Assembly (NCBI RefSeq): GCF_001269925.1
Contig: NZ_LHVO01000069.1
Location: 41,497-105,496 of the forward strand
Source of the DNA: Pseudomonas sp. MIACH
GTDB lineage: Bacteria > Pseudomonadota > Gammaproteobacteria > Pseudomonadales > Pseudomonadaceae
Direction of reading: 5' to 3'
DNA: 64,000 nt
Position numbers and translations under genes: made by a program. This document shows positions 42,401-50,751 of the stretch, piece by piece. Numbering within the stretch: the stretch's first letter is position 1; every line of letters begins with the position of its first letter. The notes below the pieces were generated by a model. The model did not search any database. It was not told the origin of the DNA and was given only the letters and a program-made list of their open reading frames with translations.

Positions 42401-45400
42401 GCCCGCCCCGCCCGTCACCACCGCGCCAGGAGCGTTGGTGGCGCCCAGCCAGATCAGGTTGGCGGTGTGGATCGTCGCCACATCGTTGGCCGCCCCGGCG
42501 CCATACATCGCCGGGGTGGACAGCATCAGGTTGTTCAGCAGTGATTTGCCGGTGACGGGGTCATAGGTGTCCAGGGACGTGGTGCCGTAGAAATTGAAAC
42601 TGTCACGGGCCGAGAGCTGCAGGGTTTCCAGGGCCGGCGCGCCGAATTGCGTGTCACCGCGCAGCAGGCGGTCGAGCAGCGCCTGGGTCAGGGTCAGGCC
42701 GGCCGGCACGCGGTTTCCGGCAGCGGCGAGGGCTTCGGCGCTGCCCAGGTTGATGGTGCTGACACCCAGGTTGAGGTGACGCGTGCCATAGCGCACCTGG
42801 TCGCCCAGTTGGAAGGTACTGTTGGTCAGCGCCACGATGCTGCCATCGGAGTACAGGCCGGTCTGGCCGCTGCACGTGCCGCCGTCGCAGGCGCCGATGT
42901 TAATCCCGCCGCTGACCCCGTTTGGCGACGGCGCACTGACCACATTGAGCAGCCCGTTGGACACCGCCAGCATGTTGGCAACCCGATAGATAAACCCGTC
43001 ACGCGCGTCGTAACTGGCCTTGCCGCGCCCCAGGGTGTTGATCGAGGCGCCCTGCTCCACCACGATTGCGCCGGTGTCGCTCACCAGAAAGACTTCAGGG
43101 GCCGCCAATGTTGCCCCTTCGCGCAACGTCACCGTGCTGTTGGCACCATTCAAACCGGATGCAAGGTTGATAAAGTTACCGGACTGGCCGTACTCCACCA
43201 CCGTCATGCCGCCCACCACCAGCCGCGATGCACCCAAGGCATTGAGGGTGTCGGCCTTGAGCGTGATGCCGGCGAAGCCTGCAGTGGCGGACTTGCCCGC
43301 GCCGACCACTTCGATCCCCTGCCAGGTTGGGTCCAGCACTGCCACCGTACCGCCGTAGCCGCCTGGCGCGGCATCGAAACGGCCGATGCCCTCGAACGAG
43401 AAGGCATCCGCACCCGCACCGGGGCGCAGCGACAGTTTCAAGGTTTTGGCGTCGGCTTCCAGCATCGGCCGGGGCACGCCGATCCGGGCTGCATCGGCCC
43501 TGGCGAACTGGGCGTAGCTGGTTTCGTTGTATTGGGAATAACGGCGCAGGGTATCGGCCGAGGTCAGGATCAATTGGCTGGCGACGCTGTTGCTGATCCC
43601 CGTGTGGGCAATCGACAGCTGCCCCGAGGTAGCCCACGAGCCATTGCGCATCAGCGTGGTCGCACCATCGCCGCCTAGCCCGGCCAGCCCATTGATCTCG
43701 ACGCGAAAGGCCCCCGGCATCAGGGCGTAGGTCGACGGCATCAGGGTGTAGGTACCCGCCGGTAACCCCGGCACACCGGCGCCGATGGTGATCTGCTGGC
43801 CGATCAATGGCGCCACGGCACCGCCCTCCGCCGCCACCGGCGCCGCGCCTGGCTGTACTCCGGGCACAATCGCATAGATCGGGTTGGTGGACAGGCCCGG
43901 CAGCACAAACCCGCCGTTGGCGCCGAACTGCACCAGCGGGTTATAGCGCGCATCGGTGGAACCGCCGCGCCCGGAAATGAAGCCGGCGCCCAGCAGTTCG
44001 CCACCGCCGGAGAGGTCCAGCGTGGCATCCGGCTGCACGGCGACGGTGGTACCGCCCAGAATGACGCCGACGCTCAAGTCGCTGTTCAGGTTGGCCACCC
44101 CGCCCTGGCCGATAAACGTGACCTTTTGACCGTTGTAGCGGTACTCCTGGCCATCCAGCGTGCCGCCATAGGGCAGCACCAGCCCCTTGCCACTGACCGA
44201 GGTGATACTGCCAGGCAACAGTTGCACCAGGTTACTGCCCATGCTGCCGATATCGATCAGCCCCAGCGGCGCCCGCACCACACCGCCCTGGCGAACCGTG
44301 GCGGCGCCCAGTTGCAGGCGGCCGAACGCCGAATAGGGAATGGCGGCGTCGGCCGTGCCGGTGCGGCCAATGGTCAGGGTACGCAACGGGTCGAACTGGA
44401 TATTGTTGATACCTCCCTCACCCAGGTAGCCCGCGATCACCCGTGCGCCGACCTGTGTGCCGGGGTACAACTGCGCCGCGCGCAAGGTCATGTCGCCCTG
44501 GGTCAGCAATTGGGTGCTGATACCCAGGGCGACTCCGTTCTCATTGGCCCCTGCCAGAAACCGCAGGTCACCCTCGCTGGTCAGGTTGACCTGGTCAAAC
44601 CCACGCCGTTCGACATCCAGCAGGCTGCCATCCGCCTGCCTCAGGCTACCCTTGACGCCAAACAACACACTGTCGCGCACATCGATCAGGTTAGCGCGGG
44701 CGTTGAACTGAGCGGCGGTTTCACGCTGGGACGGGACAGGCAGCACAATCGCCGGACGCACATAGCCGTCCCGGCCTGGCGTGTTGACGCCAGCCAGCAA
44801 TAGATACGGTGCGGCCAGGTTGACCTGGGTGTTGTCAGCGGCATTTTCACTGAGACCGAAGGCCGTACCGAACAGCCGCAGACTTTGGCCCAGCGTCAGC
44901 GAAACATCGCCATCGGCACTGATGAGCCCGTTGCTCATCAAGGCCAGGTTGTCAAAACCGCCCGCGCTGACTTGGTCCACTCCCAGACGCCCATGGCCGT
45001 ACTCCAGGCTGCCGGCAGCCTCCTGCGGCGTACCCGCCAGGTCGTGGCGCTGGTGCGTCTGGCTGATCAGCAATTCACGGCCTTTGAGCACCGGATCAAC
45101 CACGGTATTAAGCGTGTAGAGCGGACTGTCCAATGCGACCGCGAGACTGCCGCCCGCAGCGCCGGCGCCACCCGCCCTGGCGACAAAGCTGCCATCCAGG
45201 TACAGGCCGTTATTGGACGCCAGGCTGATACTGCCGCCATTGCTGGCCTGGCGCACCATGCCCTGCCCTGGAATATTCAGCAGGGCCTGGGTGCCGGAGG
45301 CGTCCAGGCGCGCACCTTCACGCACCACCACAAACAAGTCACTGGCCGTGGCCACCCCGGTCTGCAGATCGAGCGTGCCGCCGATAGTGATGGTGCCGCC

Positions 45401-48400
45401 GTCGCGTACCAGGCCATACGCGCGGCCAAGGTTGTCAACCGCCGTGGCAGCACGCGCTGCGACATCGATCAGCGCATGTTCTCCAACCCAGATGGAGCGA
45501 CCATGGCCAGCCGCATTCACATCCTCGGCAGACCCAGCCTTGATGCCCCCCAGGGTCACACTGCCACCCCAGGCGTTCAGCGTGCCGTCCATGTTCAATT
45601 GGCCAACGCTGCGCAGGCTGATGGCCTGGCCTGGGTCGACATTGATGACCGCGCCCTGGCCCACCGTCAGGGCAGTGGTTGCCAGTTGTTCGGCGGTGGA
45701 GTCGACGTAGCCCGCGTTCAGGCTCAAGCCGGCGCCACGGCGCTGGGTCAACAGGCTCTTGGTCGGATCTTCCTGATAGAGCATGGGCGTCCAGCGCTCC
45801 AACGCACTGGCCGGGTCGCTGCCGGTGGCGATCGACGACGCCTGCGCGCCCAACCGATACACCGGGACCGTGACATCGACTTGCGTACCGTCGGTGACGA
45901 TCAACCCCTCGTTGCCGGTGATGTCGTAAGCCGAAAAACCTTTATTGAAGAAGTCAGCGGCCAGTTTCAGGGTGTCGGCATCCGCCGCAAGGGGGCTGTC
46001 GCCGATCTGCACCTTGCGCGCCTGCAACGCCAGGGTGCCGCCACCGTTGACGCCATAACCGCGCACCTCGCCGTCCAGTCCCAGGGCGCCGAGTGCGCCC
46101 AGGGTCACGTTGCCGCCCTTGCCGCCTGCGAGCCGGCCATCCACGCCGAGGGTGCCGCCGGAAGAGGCGTCCACCACGCTGCCGGCCATCAGGTTCACAT
46201 TACCCGTGCTGCGCAGCGACACATTGCCACCGTTCACATAGGCCACGCCGCTGCCGTTGGCCGCGTCCAGCAGCAGATTATTCCAGCGCCCGCTGGCATC
46301 CAGCTTGACCCCGGCGGCGACCGTCACACTGCCGTCGCCCGGCAGGATCGTGTCCGCGACAGCGCCGTCCTTGGTCGGATCGACCTGGCTGAGGATGTTA
46401 CCGGCCTGGAGGCTGCCACCGTGGGCCGTCAGGTTGGCGTTGATGGTGACGCCTGGCCCGAGCAGGGTGATAGCGCCACCGTCAGCCACGTTGAGTGCAC
46501 CGTTGACGCTGACCTGCTGGTTGGCAGCGACCTTGATTGCACCTAACTGGAAACCGTTGAGCTGGTCACTGTCGAGCACGATCTGGCCTTGGCGATCGGC
46601 TGGCAGCACCGTCGTGAGGTCCAGGCCATCGGCGATTTTCTGCGTATTGCTGTCGATCAGCACCTGCTCGGTGCTGCCGGTCAGCGCATAGCGCAGGGTG
46701 CCGGTGGTTTTGTTGTAGATCGGCGTGTAGCCGCCAATGATCAACTGCGCGCGCTGGGCCATGGCCTTCTGCGACTGCTGGTAACCGTCAAGGTTGATGT
46801 TCGGTGCCTGGGTCTGGCGATCGCCCTGGAACACATCGCTGACCACCTGACCTTCCAGCACCGCGCTGGTGGTGCCGACCACCAGCTTGCCGGCATCGCG
46901 GCCCACGGTGTACCCGTTCTCGAAACGGCGTTGCTTGGCGATCATCGGGTTGTAGTAGAAATCGGTCTGGCCCCAGCGCTTGCTGGCGTCTTCATAGCCT
47001 TTGTAGAACCCGGAGTAGAGAATGTCGCCGGGCGCGTTGGACAGTTCATACAGGCGCCCGTCCGGGCCCTTGAGCCAGGTCTGCTGGATATAACCGGCCT
47101 GCACATCCACAGTGCCGCCCGACAGGTTGATCTGCGCGCCCTTTTGGGTCACCACATCCTGGCCGGTAAACGTCACGGTACCGCCCTGGGCCATCCACTC
47201 ACCCACCGAGTGGCCCTGGGTGCCGAGGTAACCGCCAACCTCCAGCAAGCCGCCAGCGGTGTACCAGCGGTCCGTGGCATAGCCGTTGGTACCGGCCGGC
47301 ACAAACACCAGCTCGCGCAGGTCGACCCACACATCGTTGTTGATCAATTGCCCATCGTCGCGGTTGACCGGCGCATCCCGCTGTTCGTTGCCCTGCACGT
47401 TGATCTTGATGTTGTTGGCTTCCATCGACACCTTGACGCCCACTGCGCCGGACACGTCAATCATGGCCCCGTCGCGCACCAGGCTGCGCCCGCCCGCACT
47501 GACCGCGACCTGGCCACCGGTGGCCAGGGTGATCGAGCCTTTCTGGAAGTCCACGGTGCCGCCGCTGACGATCTCGATACGCGACTGGTCGGTACGGTCG
47601 GCCACGGCGCTCAAGTGGTTGAATTGCTCGGTGATCAGGTTGGCGGGCTTGCCATCGAACGAGGTCAGGCCATTGTTTTTCTGGGAATTGAGGGCGCTGC
47701 TGCCGCTGGCGTCCAGCAGGATCGCGGTGGTGCTGCCCTCGCCCAGGGTAACGCTGCCAGTGGTGTCACTGGCAGCGTTGAGCAAATGGATGGTGCCGCG
47801 TGTGTCCACCGAGGTGCTGGTCAGGGCCGCACCGTTTTGCTGGACCTGATGGCCGGTCAGGGTGATGTCGCCGGTGGAGGCCATGATCAGGCCGCTGTTG
47901 GTGACCTTGCCCGCAGTGCTGTCGGCGTTGAGGGCCGTCGCGACTTCATTGCCACGGGTGGTGGAGCGTTCGTTGCCGGCGGTGCCGACGCCTTTGCGGA
48001 TATAGAAGCTGTCGCCGGCCGCCAGGGTCGTCTGGCCTTTGGCAGTGATGACAGTACCGGCGTTTTCAACCTCGGTGCCGAGCAGCAAGGCATAGCCGCC
48101 GGCATCGGTGGAAGTGGCGGCGTTGTGGGTCTGGATCAGGGCGCCGCGTTGCACCTCGACCTTGCCTGCCGCGTCGGTGAAGGTCGGTTGCGTACCGGTG
48201 GTATCGACGTAGAGGCCACGCTGGGTGAACTGCTCATCGGTAATGTTCGCCGCCGCTGCCACCAGGTTGCGCACATTGACCTGGCTGGTGCCGCTGAACA
48301 CCACGCCGTTACGGTTCATGATCATCACCGTGCCGGCGCCGTTGATCTGGCCCTGGATCTCGCTGGGCCGAGCATCGGGGTCGTTGACGCGGTTGAGCAC

Positions 48401-48955
48401 GGCCCAGTTGGATTGCTGTTGGAAGTCCACCGTGGTGTTGCGCCCGACGTTGAAGGTCTCCCAGTTGAGGATCGCCTTGTCGGCGGTCTGCTCGATGCTC
48501 ACCGTGGTCTTGCCGCCGGCCTGGGTCTGGGTCGGCGCCTTGGCGTTGGTCCAGCCCTGGGTCAGGCTGTTGTCCACCTGCAAGCCGCCCTTGCCCAAGC
48601 CATCGGGAATCGTCGACACCTGGCCGAACGCAGCCTGGCGCCCCGCCGCTTGCGCGGCCTGTTGCGCGGCAATCGCCGCGACACTGGTGTTCAGCGTGCT
48701 GATGGAACGTGCCAACTGTTGGTTGACCCGTGCCTGCTGGTTCAGCGTCGGAACCCCCGGCACCTGCCCGGCACTGATCCGCGCGGCCGTTGCCGCCTGG
48801 GTCGCGCCCTTGTCGGCAAACCAACTGGAACTGAACGCCGTAGCCGCATGGGCATTGCCCGCCACCATCAACAGGGCGATGGCCTGGGCCAGCGGCTTGA
48901 GGCGCAGGATCGTGTCTTGGGCTTTCAGGTTAACCGGTGATTTGCAGCGGACCAT
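36464..48955 (-). CDS. pdtA: Giant two-partner secretion exoprotein (TpsA, filamentous haemagglutinin-like)
   Basis: The 4163-residue protein has a signal peptide (LKPLAQAIALLMVAGNAHA) and a TPS/haemagglutination domain (about 130-300: ILNWETFNVGRNTTVDF, MIMNRNGVVFSG). It is then almost wholly beta-helical repeats of the form GG.V.L.A..G.I.L...S.IDVSG. A Cys-pair module is duplicated near 3015-3100 (see findings). The C-terminus has the FHA-family DUF3739-like end and a Pro/Gln tail. ATG 48955 follows GGAAG; the upstream in-frame ATG (49003) has no such site and would extend the signal. PdtB is the expected exporter. Position matches PA0690, a phosphate-depletion-induced exoprotein of P. aeruginosa. 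A role in adhesion or virulence is inferred from that. Confidence 0.92.
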   Translation of the reverse strand: MVRCKSPVNLKAQDTILRLKPLAQAIALLMVAGNAHAATAFSSSWFADKGATQAATAARISAGQVPGVPTLNQQARVNQQLARSISTLNTSVAAIAAQQAAQAAGRQAAFGQVSTIPDGLGKGGLQVDNSLTQGWTNAKAPTQTQAGGKTTVSIEQTADKAILNWETFNVGRNTTVDFQQQSNWAVLNRVNDPDARPSEIQGQINGAGTVMIMNRNGVVFSGTSQVNVRNLVAAAANITDEQFTQRGLYVDTTGTQPTFTDAAGKVEVQRGALIQTHNAATSTDAGGYALLLGTEVENAGTVITAKGQTTLAAGDSFYIRKGVGTAGNERSTTRGNEVATALNADSTAGKVTNSGLIMASTGDITLTGHQVQQNGAALTSTSVDTRGTIHLLNAASDTTGSVTLGEGSTTAILLDASGSSALNSQKNNGLTSFDGKPANLITEQFNHLSAVADRTDQSRIEIVSGGTVDFQKGSITLATGGQVAVSAGGRSLVRDGAMIDVSGAVGVKVSMEANNIKINVQGNEQRDAPVNRDDGQLINNDVWVDLRELVFVPAGTNGYATDRWYTAGGLLEVGGYLGTQGHSVGEWMAQGGTVTFTGQDVVTQKGAQINLSGGTVDVQAGYIQQTWLKGPDGRLYELSNAPGDILYSGFYKGYEDASKRWGQTDFYYNPMIAKQRRFENGYTVGRDAGKLVVGTTSAVLEGQVVSDVFQGDRQTQAPNINLDGYQQSQKAMAQRAQLIIGGYTPIYNKTTGTLRYALTGSTEQVLIDSNTQKIADGLDLTTVLPADRQGQIVLDSDQLNGFQLGAIKVAANQQVSVNGALNVADGGAITLLGPGVTINANLTAHGGSLQAGNILSQVDPTKDGAVADTILPGDGSVTVAAGVKLDASGRWNNLLLDAANGSGVAYVNGGNVSLRSTGNVNLMAGSVVDASSGGTLGVDGRLAGGKGGNVTLGALGALGLDGEVRGYGVNGGGTLALQARKVQIGDSPLAADADTLKLAADFFNKGFSAYDITGNEGLIVTDGTQVDVTVPVYRLGAQASSIATGSDPASALERWTPMLYQEDPTKSLLTQRRGAGLSLNAGYVDSTAEQLATTALTVGQGAVINVDPGQAISLRSVGQLNMDGTLNAWGGSVTLGGIKAGSAEDVNAAGHGRSIWVGEHALIDVAARAATAVDNLGRAYGLVRDGGTITIGGTLDLQTGVATASDLFVVVREGARLDASGTQALLNIPGQGMVRQASNGGSISLASNNGLYLDGSFVARAGGAGAAGGSLAVALDSPLYTLNTVVDPVLKGRELLISQTHQRHDLAGTPQEAAGSLEYGHGRLGVDQVSAGGFDNLALMSNGLISADGDVSLTLGQSLRLFGTAFGLSENAADNTQVNLAAPYLLLAGVNTPGRDGYVRPAIVLPVPSQRETAAQFNARANLIDVRDSVLFGVKGSLRQADGSLLDVERRGFDQVNLTSEGDLRFLAGANENGVALGISTQLLTQGDMTLRAAQLYPGTQVGARVIAGYLGEGGINNIQFDPLRTLTIGRTGTADAAIPYSAFGRLQLGAATVRQGGVVRAPLGLIDIGSMGSNLVQLLPGSITSVSGKGLVLPYGGTLDGQEYRYNGQKVTFIGQGGVANLNSDLSVGVILGGTTVAVQPDATLDLSGGGELLGAGFISGRGGSTDARYNPLVQFGANGGFVLPGLSTNPIYAIVPGVQPGAAPVAAEGGAVAPLIGQQITIGAGVPGLPAGTYTLMPSTYALMPGAFRVEINGLAGLGGDGATTLMRNGSWATSGQLSIAHTGISNSVASQLILTSADTLRRYSQYNETSYAQFARADAARIGVPRPMLEADAKTLKLSLRPGAGADAFSFEGIGRFDAAPGGYGGTVAVLDPTWQGIEVVGAGKSATAGFAGITLKADTLNALGASRLVVGGMTVVEYGQSGNFINLASGLNGANSTVTLREGATLAAPEVFLVSDTGAIVVEQGASINTLGRGKASYDARDGFIYRVANMLAVSNGLLNVVSAPSPNGVSGGINIGACDGGTCSGQTGLYSDGSIVALTNSTFQLGDQVRYGTRHLNLGVSTINLGSAEALAAAGNRVPAGLTLTQALLDRLLRGDTQFGAPALETLQLSARDSFNFYGTTSLDTYDPVTGKSLLNNLMLSTPAMYGAGAANDVATIHTANLIWLGATNAPGAVVTGGAGTGSGRLDINAERIEFGYGEFGQPSNVKSFDRLALGFANVNLNASERITANHKGSLSVYQRQGAYDPVNGFQYSGGNLTIRTPLMTGEGGSVNTIKAGGAIDIGASAGPRGTANGQGAELSLQGDSIRVAGAVVLPSGKVSLSARGDVVLTDDALIDVAGRAIAFNDVTQYGWGGDVLLDSRSGNIRQAAGSTIDLSAQHNQAGKLRAVATDAAAGTVDLQGRILGSSSGYYAAGGTSMPYQAATVELQAQHLGGSGSLDQQFADLNQRLNQGGVFGARSFQLKQGDLTIGNGLKAGTISVSMDNGSLRVNGLVDASGERVGSINLAGKHGLTLDGTAVLDAHGSKLRVDSYGKIIDSPNRAMVVLGSGDGQLTLAEGARIDLRHGTAATGNDGRSRGTLELNAPRVGGNDIAIDARGQLTIQGARSIALNGMITYDDAPEKTDPTASGKPYQEITQGYLDGKHALSDAFIKAALQNSNLLQNKLAGLNNATYADAFHLRPGVEIISKTADGDLVVQGDVDLSRYRYASLNPHSQQDNAVYGSGESGSLTLRAGGDLNIYGSINDGFAPPPASADDKGWVLLPGIDYRGGTVVVPGNGVTLADGTAFPAGATLNYDLPIKGLTVAANTRLPVAATLGQDLVLPAGSVVAADVRDAGGTLLFAAGTLLGEAQTLVAGTQLGAGTLLTEGTLLQGMTWPKGVPLPTVDQAGLTTNIVLLDGLKALPKGALIPAGTDVKLPAGVQSVALRAGAAGQLWAISPMLAEGTQSWSLRLVAGADTEAADSRILQAHPRSGDLHLADTHYGMFAKALPPRGVETWTAAGVTYLAGAGVTVKAGDPIDQRVLDGLNEGSIDDFCGASPQFCKTTGAYIFTPAAVARFARKGIIVKAGDEVTEALAFSFSQITVEQLCASPTYCQMKNPQEYAAAPASTRLSVIRTGTGDLELLSAGNLSMDSLYGVYTAGTSSAGTFQDDPYNQPKAKQGATVLGDPGSLFEQFVNGSSTSLYRAWYPEAGGNLTINTGGDLTGDITSIAQSNIGRPNPKDVGFDSAAIGNWLWRQGSSDVATGGQAQPSAWWINFGSYTAAAAGADKMLGFTGFGTLGGGDLAVNVGGDAGVLNTLGYGFGNDAVNPHSQGLVLAVGSTGRVASDGSLQVTGGGDLRVRIGGSMNPASVVVANADHRDGMLVNLRGDVQLRSASVGSVDLLYGATSTEQSPGETRAFDPLVSTRGVARGGLTLVPGDATFNVQTLGDQVVKTVEDPGRVPVSHSSPFAQGTTLGTGSSWFTLWTKDTAIDLFSLGGNLTPVSLPGTPGDLAVAYPSIVRATAAGGSLYYGKAARAQENSDLNYTDPLMLAPGPAGQLQFLAQGSIYAGGMAVSQSGAAPSAMATPWNPAYEARIGNAVVVSNLPPTGSLVSLSLLAFGSGTAAASSAGSAEPARFYAIDGDLVGVSSGRIITFSSNPGALHEGETWYEGNGPVRMMAGRDIVSSGRSFGVDRTDAPSSNNLFLHKNANDISIVSAGRDILYSNFEVAGPGLLDVSAGRNILMTGPAGEYSVTSLGGVLPGDSRPGASIVMQAGVGANGPDYQRFVERYLNPVNQAQAGESLQGAKVAKTYENELVTWLAERFGFVGDSEQARAYYAALPAEQQRIFARDVYFAELKAAGREYNQDGSVRQGSYLRGRAAIAALFPDKDVAGNAITYQGDITLFNGSGVHTNAGGSIQMLTPGGSQTFGIEGAAPPSTAGLITQGSGDIQLYSLGSILLGQSRIMTTFGGSIMAWTSEGDINAGRGSKTTVVYTPPKRVYDNWGNVSLSPSVPSTGAGIATLNPIPEVPAGDIDLIAPMGTIDAGEAGIRVSGNVNIAALRVVNAANIQTQGKSSGVPVSATVNTGAMSSASAAGAAASQAAEDAARSQQAASKQGRPSIMTVEVLSLGSEPLPREPEPQQKNSSYNPNSPVQVLGAGPLSEQARARLTDEERKQISL

Positions 48956-49038
48956 CGGGGATCTTCCTTCTTTGTTATCACGCAGGGAGCAAGACACGCT
49001 CACGTATGAGGGTTAGGCGGTTGGCGAGGGGCGCGACT

Positions 49039-49061
49039 GAACTTCTGTCATGCAAAGTTCA
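49039..49061 (-). promoter_or_regulatory. Shared promoter motif upstream of pdtA
   Basis: Read on the plus strand: GAACTT, C, TGTCATG, C, AAA, G, TTCA. It contains a full CTGTCAT (49045-49051), the Pho-box half-site consensus, and has GAACTT and AAGTTC as a perfect 6-bp inverted repeat with a 10-bp spacer. It matches the motif upstream of phdA and lies 84 bp from the pdtA start codon, after the terminator of the upstream gene. Confidence 0.6.
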
Positions 49062-49078
49062 CATACGACTGCTAATGC

Positions 49079-49112
49079 AAAAAAATCAGCAACGGCACAG
49101 GCCGTTGCTGAT
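49079..49112 (-). terminator. Rho-independent terminator of the DING gene
   Basis: A perfect 12-bp stem (49085-49096 with 49101-49112, tetraloop 49097-49100) is followed on the minus strand by a T run (A's at 49079-49085). It lies 29 bp after the DING gene stop, so pdtA needs its own promoter. Confidence 0.93.
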
Positions 49113-49141
49113 CAGGTGTTGCGGGTCGTTGAACGCTTGGG

Positions 49142-50344
49142 TTACAGCGGACGACCGATGCCGTTGCAGACGCTGGTGTTGCCGATGCCTTGCGCGCTGG
49201 AAACGGTAGCGAAGGTGTCGGTGATCGCTTGTTTCCAGTTGGTTGGCAGTGGTACGAAGCGGTTGGCGCTGATGGCAGCGTCGTTGTTATTGAACTCACC
49301 GAAGTGTTGCAGGAAGAAATCCTGTACTTGGGTGGTCTGCGCTGCGTTGGCGTAGCACTGGCTGAAGATCAGGTTAGTGAAGCCCAGGATCGGGTAGCCG
49401 GTGGATGGGTAAGCGAAAGTCGCTGGGCCGCTCGCCGTGGCAGCGAATACCGGCACCCAGTTGTCCTGGTTGGTGGCGTCGATGAACGAGCCGTCAGCAC
49501 GGGCTTCAGTCGGTGCAGGGATCTGACCGATAGCGGCCGACACGTTGGCAGGCGCAGGCGAAACACCGGCAACCTTGGCGACTTTGGTGGCGTCATCCAG
49601 ACCGGCCAAAGTAGTCGCGGCGTAATCCGGGCTCATGTAGGTGATACGACCTTGGGCAGCGTTCAGTGCAGTCATCACACCTTGGCTGGTGGTAGCAGGT
49701 ACAGCGCCGGCAGGCAGGGTACCGGCGCTGACGCCGGCCACGAAACCGTAGCTGTCTTTGAAGGTAGTGGTCACAGCGAATGTCTTGGCTTCAGTGCACT
49801 TGGCATTGAGGAAGCGCGTGAACAACTCGGTGGTGCCGCTCGACTCGTCACGGTAAACCACGGTGATCGGGCCAGTACGGCCAGCACCGGTGATCTGGCT
49901 CCAGTTGGTCAAACGACCGGAGAACACGCCACACAGTTGAGGAATTGTCAGGTTAACCGCGGCGGTGCCGGTCTTGTTGAACGGAATGGCAACCGACGTA
50001 GCCACCGAAGGTACCTGGATCAATTTGCCCCAGGTAGGTTGCTTGTTGGTTTTGTAAGCCAGCAGCTCGGCTGCCGACAGTTTGGAATCGCTACCTGCCC
50101 AGTGCACGTTCTTGTTAGTCACACCGGCCACGAACTTGGTGTAATCGTTGTTCAGGAAAGCTGCCTTGCCGTTGCCGCTGCCCACACCGATGTAAGGGGC
50201 GAAACCAGCAGTCAGGACGCCGGCAGTCTGGTACAGCGGCTGCGGCAGAGTAGCGCCGCCGCCGTTTACGTCAGCGAATGCAGCCTGTGCCGAGCACAGT
50301 GCAGCGAGGGTCATGGATACCGCGAGAACGTTGCGCTTAAACAT
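49142..50344 (-). CDS. DING-family phosphate-binding / alkaline phosphatase-like protein
   Basis: The 400-residue protein has a signal peptide (LAVSMTLAALCSAQAAFA) and a mature N-terminus DVNGGGATLPQPLYQT, nearly the eponymous DINGGGATLPQ. Phosphate-loop motifs follow: YIGVGSGNGKAAF, HWAGSDSKLS and DESSGTTELFTRFL. The C-terminus has SQCYANA and VCNGIGRP, whose Cys pair is expected to form a disulphide. DING proteins are PstS-like high-affinity phosphate binders; the P. aeruginosa homologue beside hxc (PA0688, LapA) is a secreted phosphatase. ATG 50344 follows AGGAG at 8 nt; an upstream in-frame extension to 50710 lacks a signal and was rejected. It is the likely Hxc substrate. Confidence 0.9.
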   Translation of the reverse strand: MFKRNVLAVSMTLAALCSAQAAFADVNGGGATLPQPLYQTAGVLTAGFAPYIGVGSGNGKAAFLNNDYTKFVAGVTNKNVHWAGSDSKLSAAELLAYKTNKQPTWGKLIQVPSVATSVAIPFNKTGTAAVNLTIPQLCGVFSGRLTNWSQITGAGRTGPITVVYRDESSGTTELFTRFLNAKCTEAKTFAVTTTFKDSYGFVAGVSAGTLPAGAVPATTSQGVMTALNAAQGRITYMSPDYAATTLAGLDDATKVAKVAGVSPAPANVSAAIGQIPAPTEARADGSFIDATNQDNWVPVFAATASGPATFAYPSTGYPILGFTNLIFSQCYANAAQTTQVQDFFLQHFGEFNNNDAAISANRFVPLPTNWKQAITDTFATVSSAQGIGNTSVCNGIGRPL

Positions 50345-50568
50345 GAAGAATCTCCTTTCGTCGTGTTTGTACGTTGGGGTAGATGGCTCTTGCATGACGC
50401 CATGGCTTCGGTCCCAAGCCATGTTGCGGGGGTGGCCGGGGGTGAAAACCATGGAGAGAAAGTCGCAGTTTCCGATGACGGTTATAGGAAAAAACCTCGG
50501 GAGGAAGGGCTTGATTTTAAAAAGATTCTCGGGTGTTTTGGTCATGGTTTTGAGCGGTTTGGCGGCAG

Positions 50569-50586
50569 GTGACAGCGAGGTTTCAG
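50569..50586 (-). promoter_or_regulatory. Candidate Pho box upstream of the DING gene
   Basis: On the minus strand CTGAAAC, four bases, CTGTCAC (plus-strand GTGACAG at 50569-50575 and GTTTCAG at 50580-50586) fits the PhoB pattern of two CTGTCAT-like heptamers 11 bp apart (5 and 6 of 7 matches). It is about 225 bp from the start codon, farther than usual, so it is only a candidate. Confidence 0.35.
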
Positions 50587-50707
50587 CGTGGGTTTCGTCA
50601 AGGCGGCGCGGGCTGTGGCGCGGGGCCTGGATGTGACGGAATGAGGAACCCGAGGTTGGGGTCTGGCGATACCGGCCCGCCCCAAAATGAACTGAACAGA
50701 CAGGGTC

Positions 50708-50744
50708 CAATGTGGGAGAAAGCCCCCTCCCACATTGTTTTTTT
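50708..50744. repeat. REP palindrome with T run
   Basis: CAATGTGGGAG (50708-50718) and CTCCCACATTG (50727-50737) form an 11-bp perfect stem followed by seven T on the plus strand. It is a REP pair. It lies just past the hxcS stop, on the side of the DING promoter, and could stop plus-strand transcription into hxcS. Confidence 0.75.
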
Positions 50745-50751
50745 GGTGTGT

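Noticed and set aside
46589..48940. 783-codon plus-strand open frame opposite pdtA
   Set aside because: It is antisense to the TPS domain region of pdtA and reflects high GC and codon bias; the pdtA frame has clear family motifs.
50345..50710. N-terminal extension of the DING gene
   Set aside because: ATG 50344 has AGGAG at good spacing and begins a clean signal peptide; the extension has neither and would bury it.
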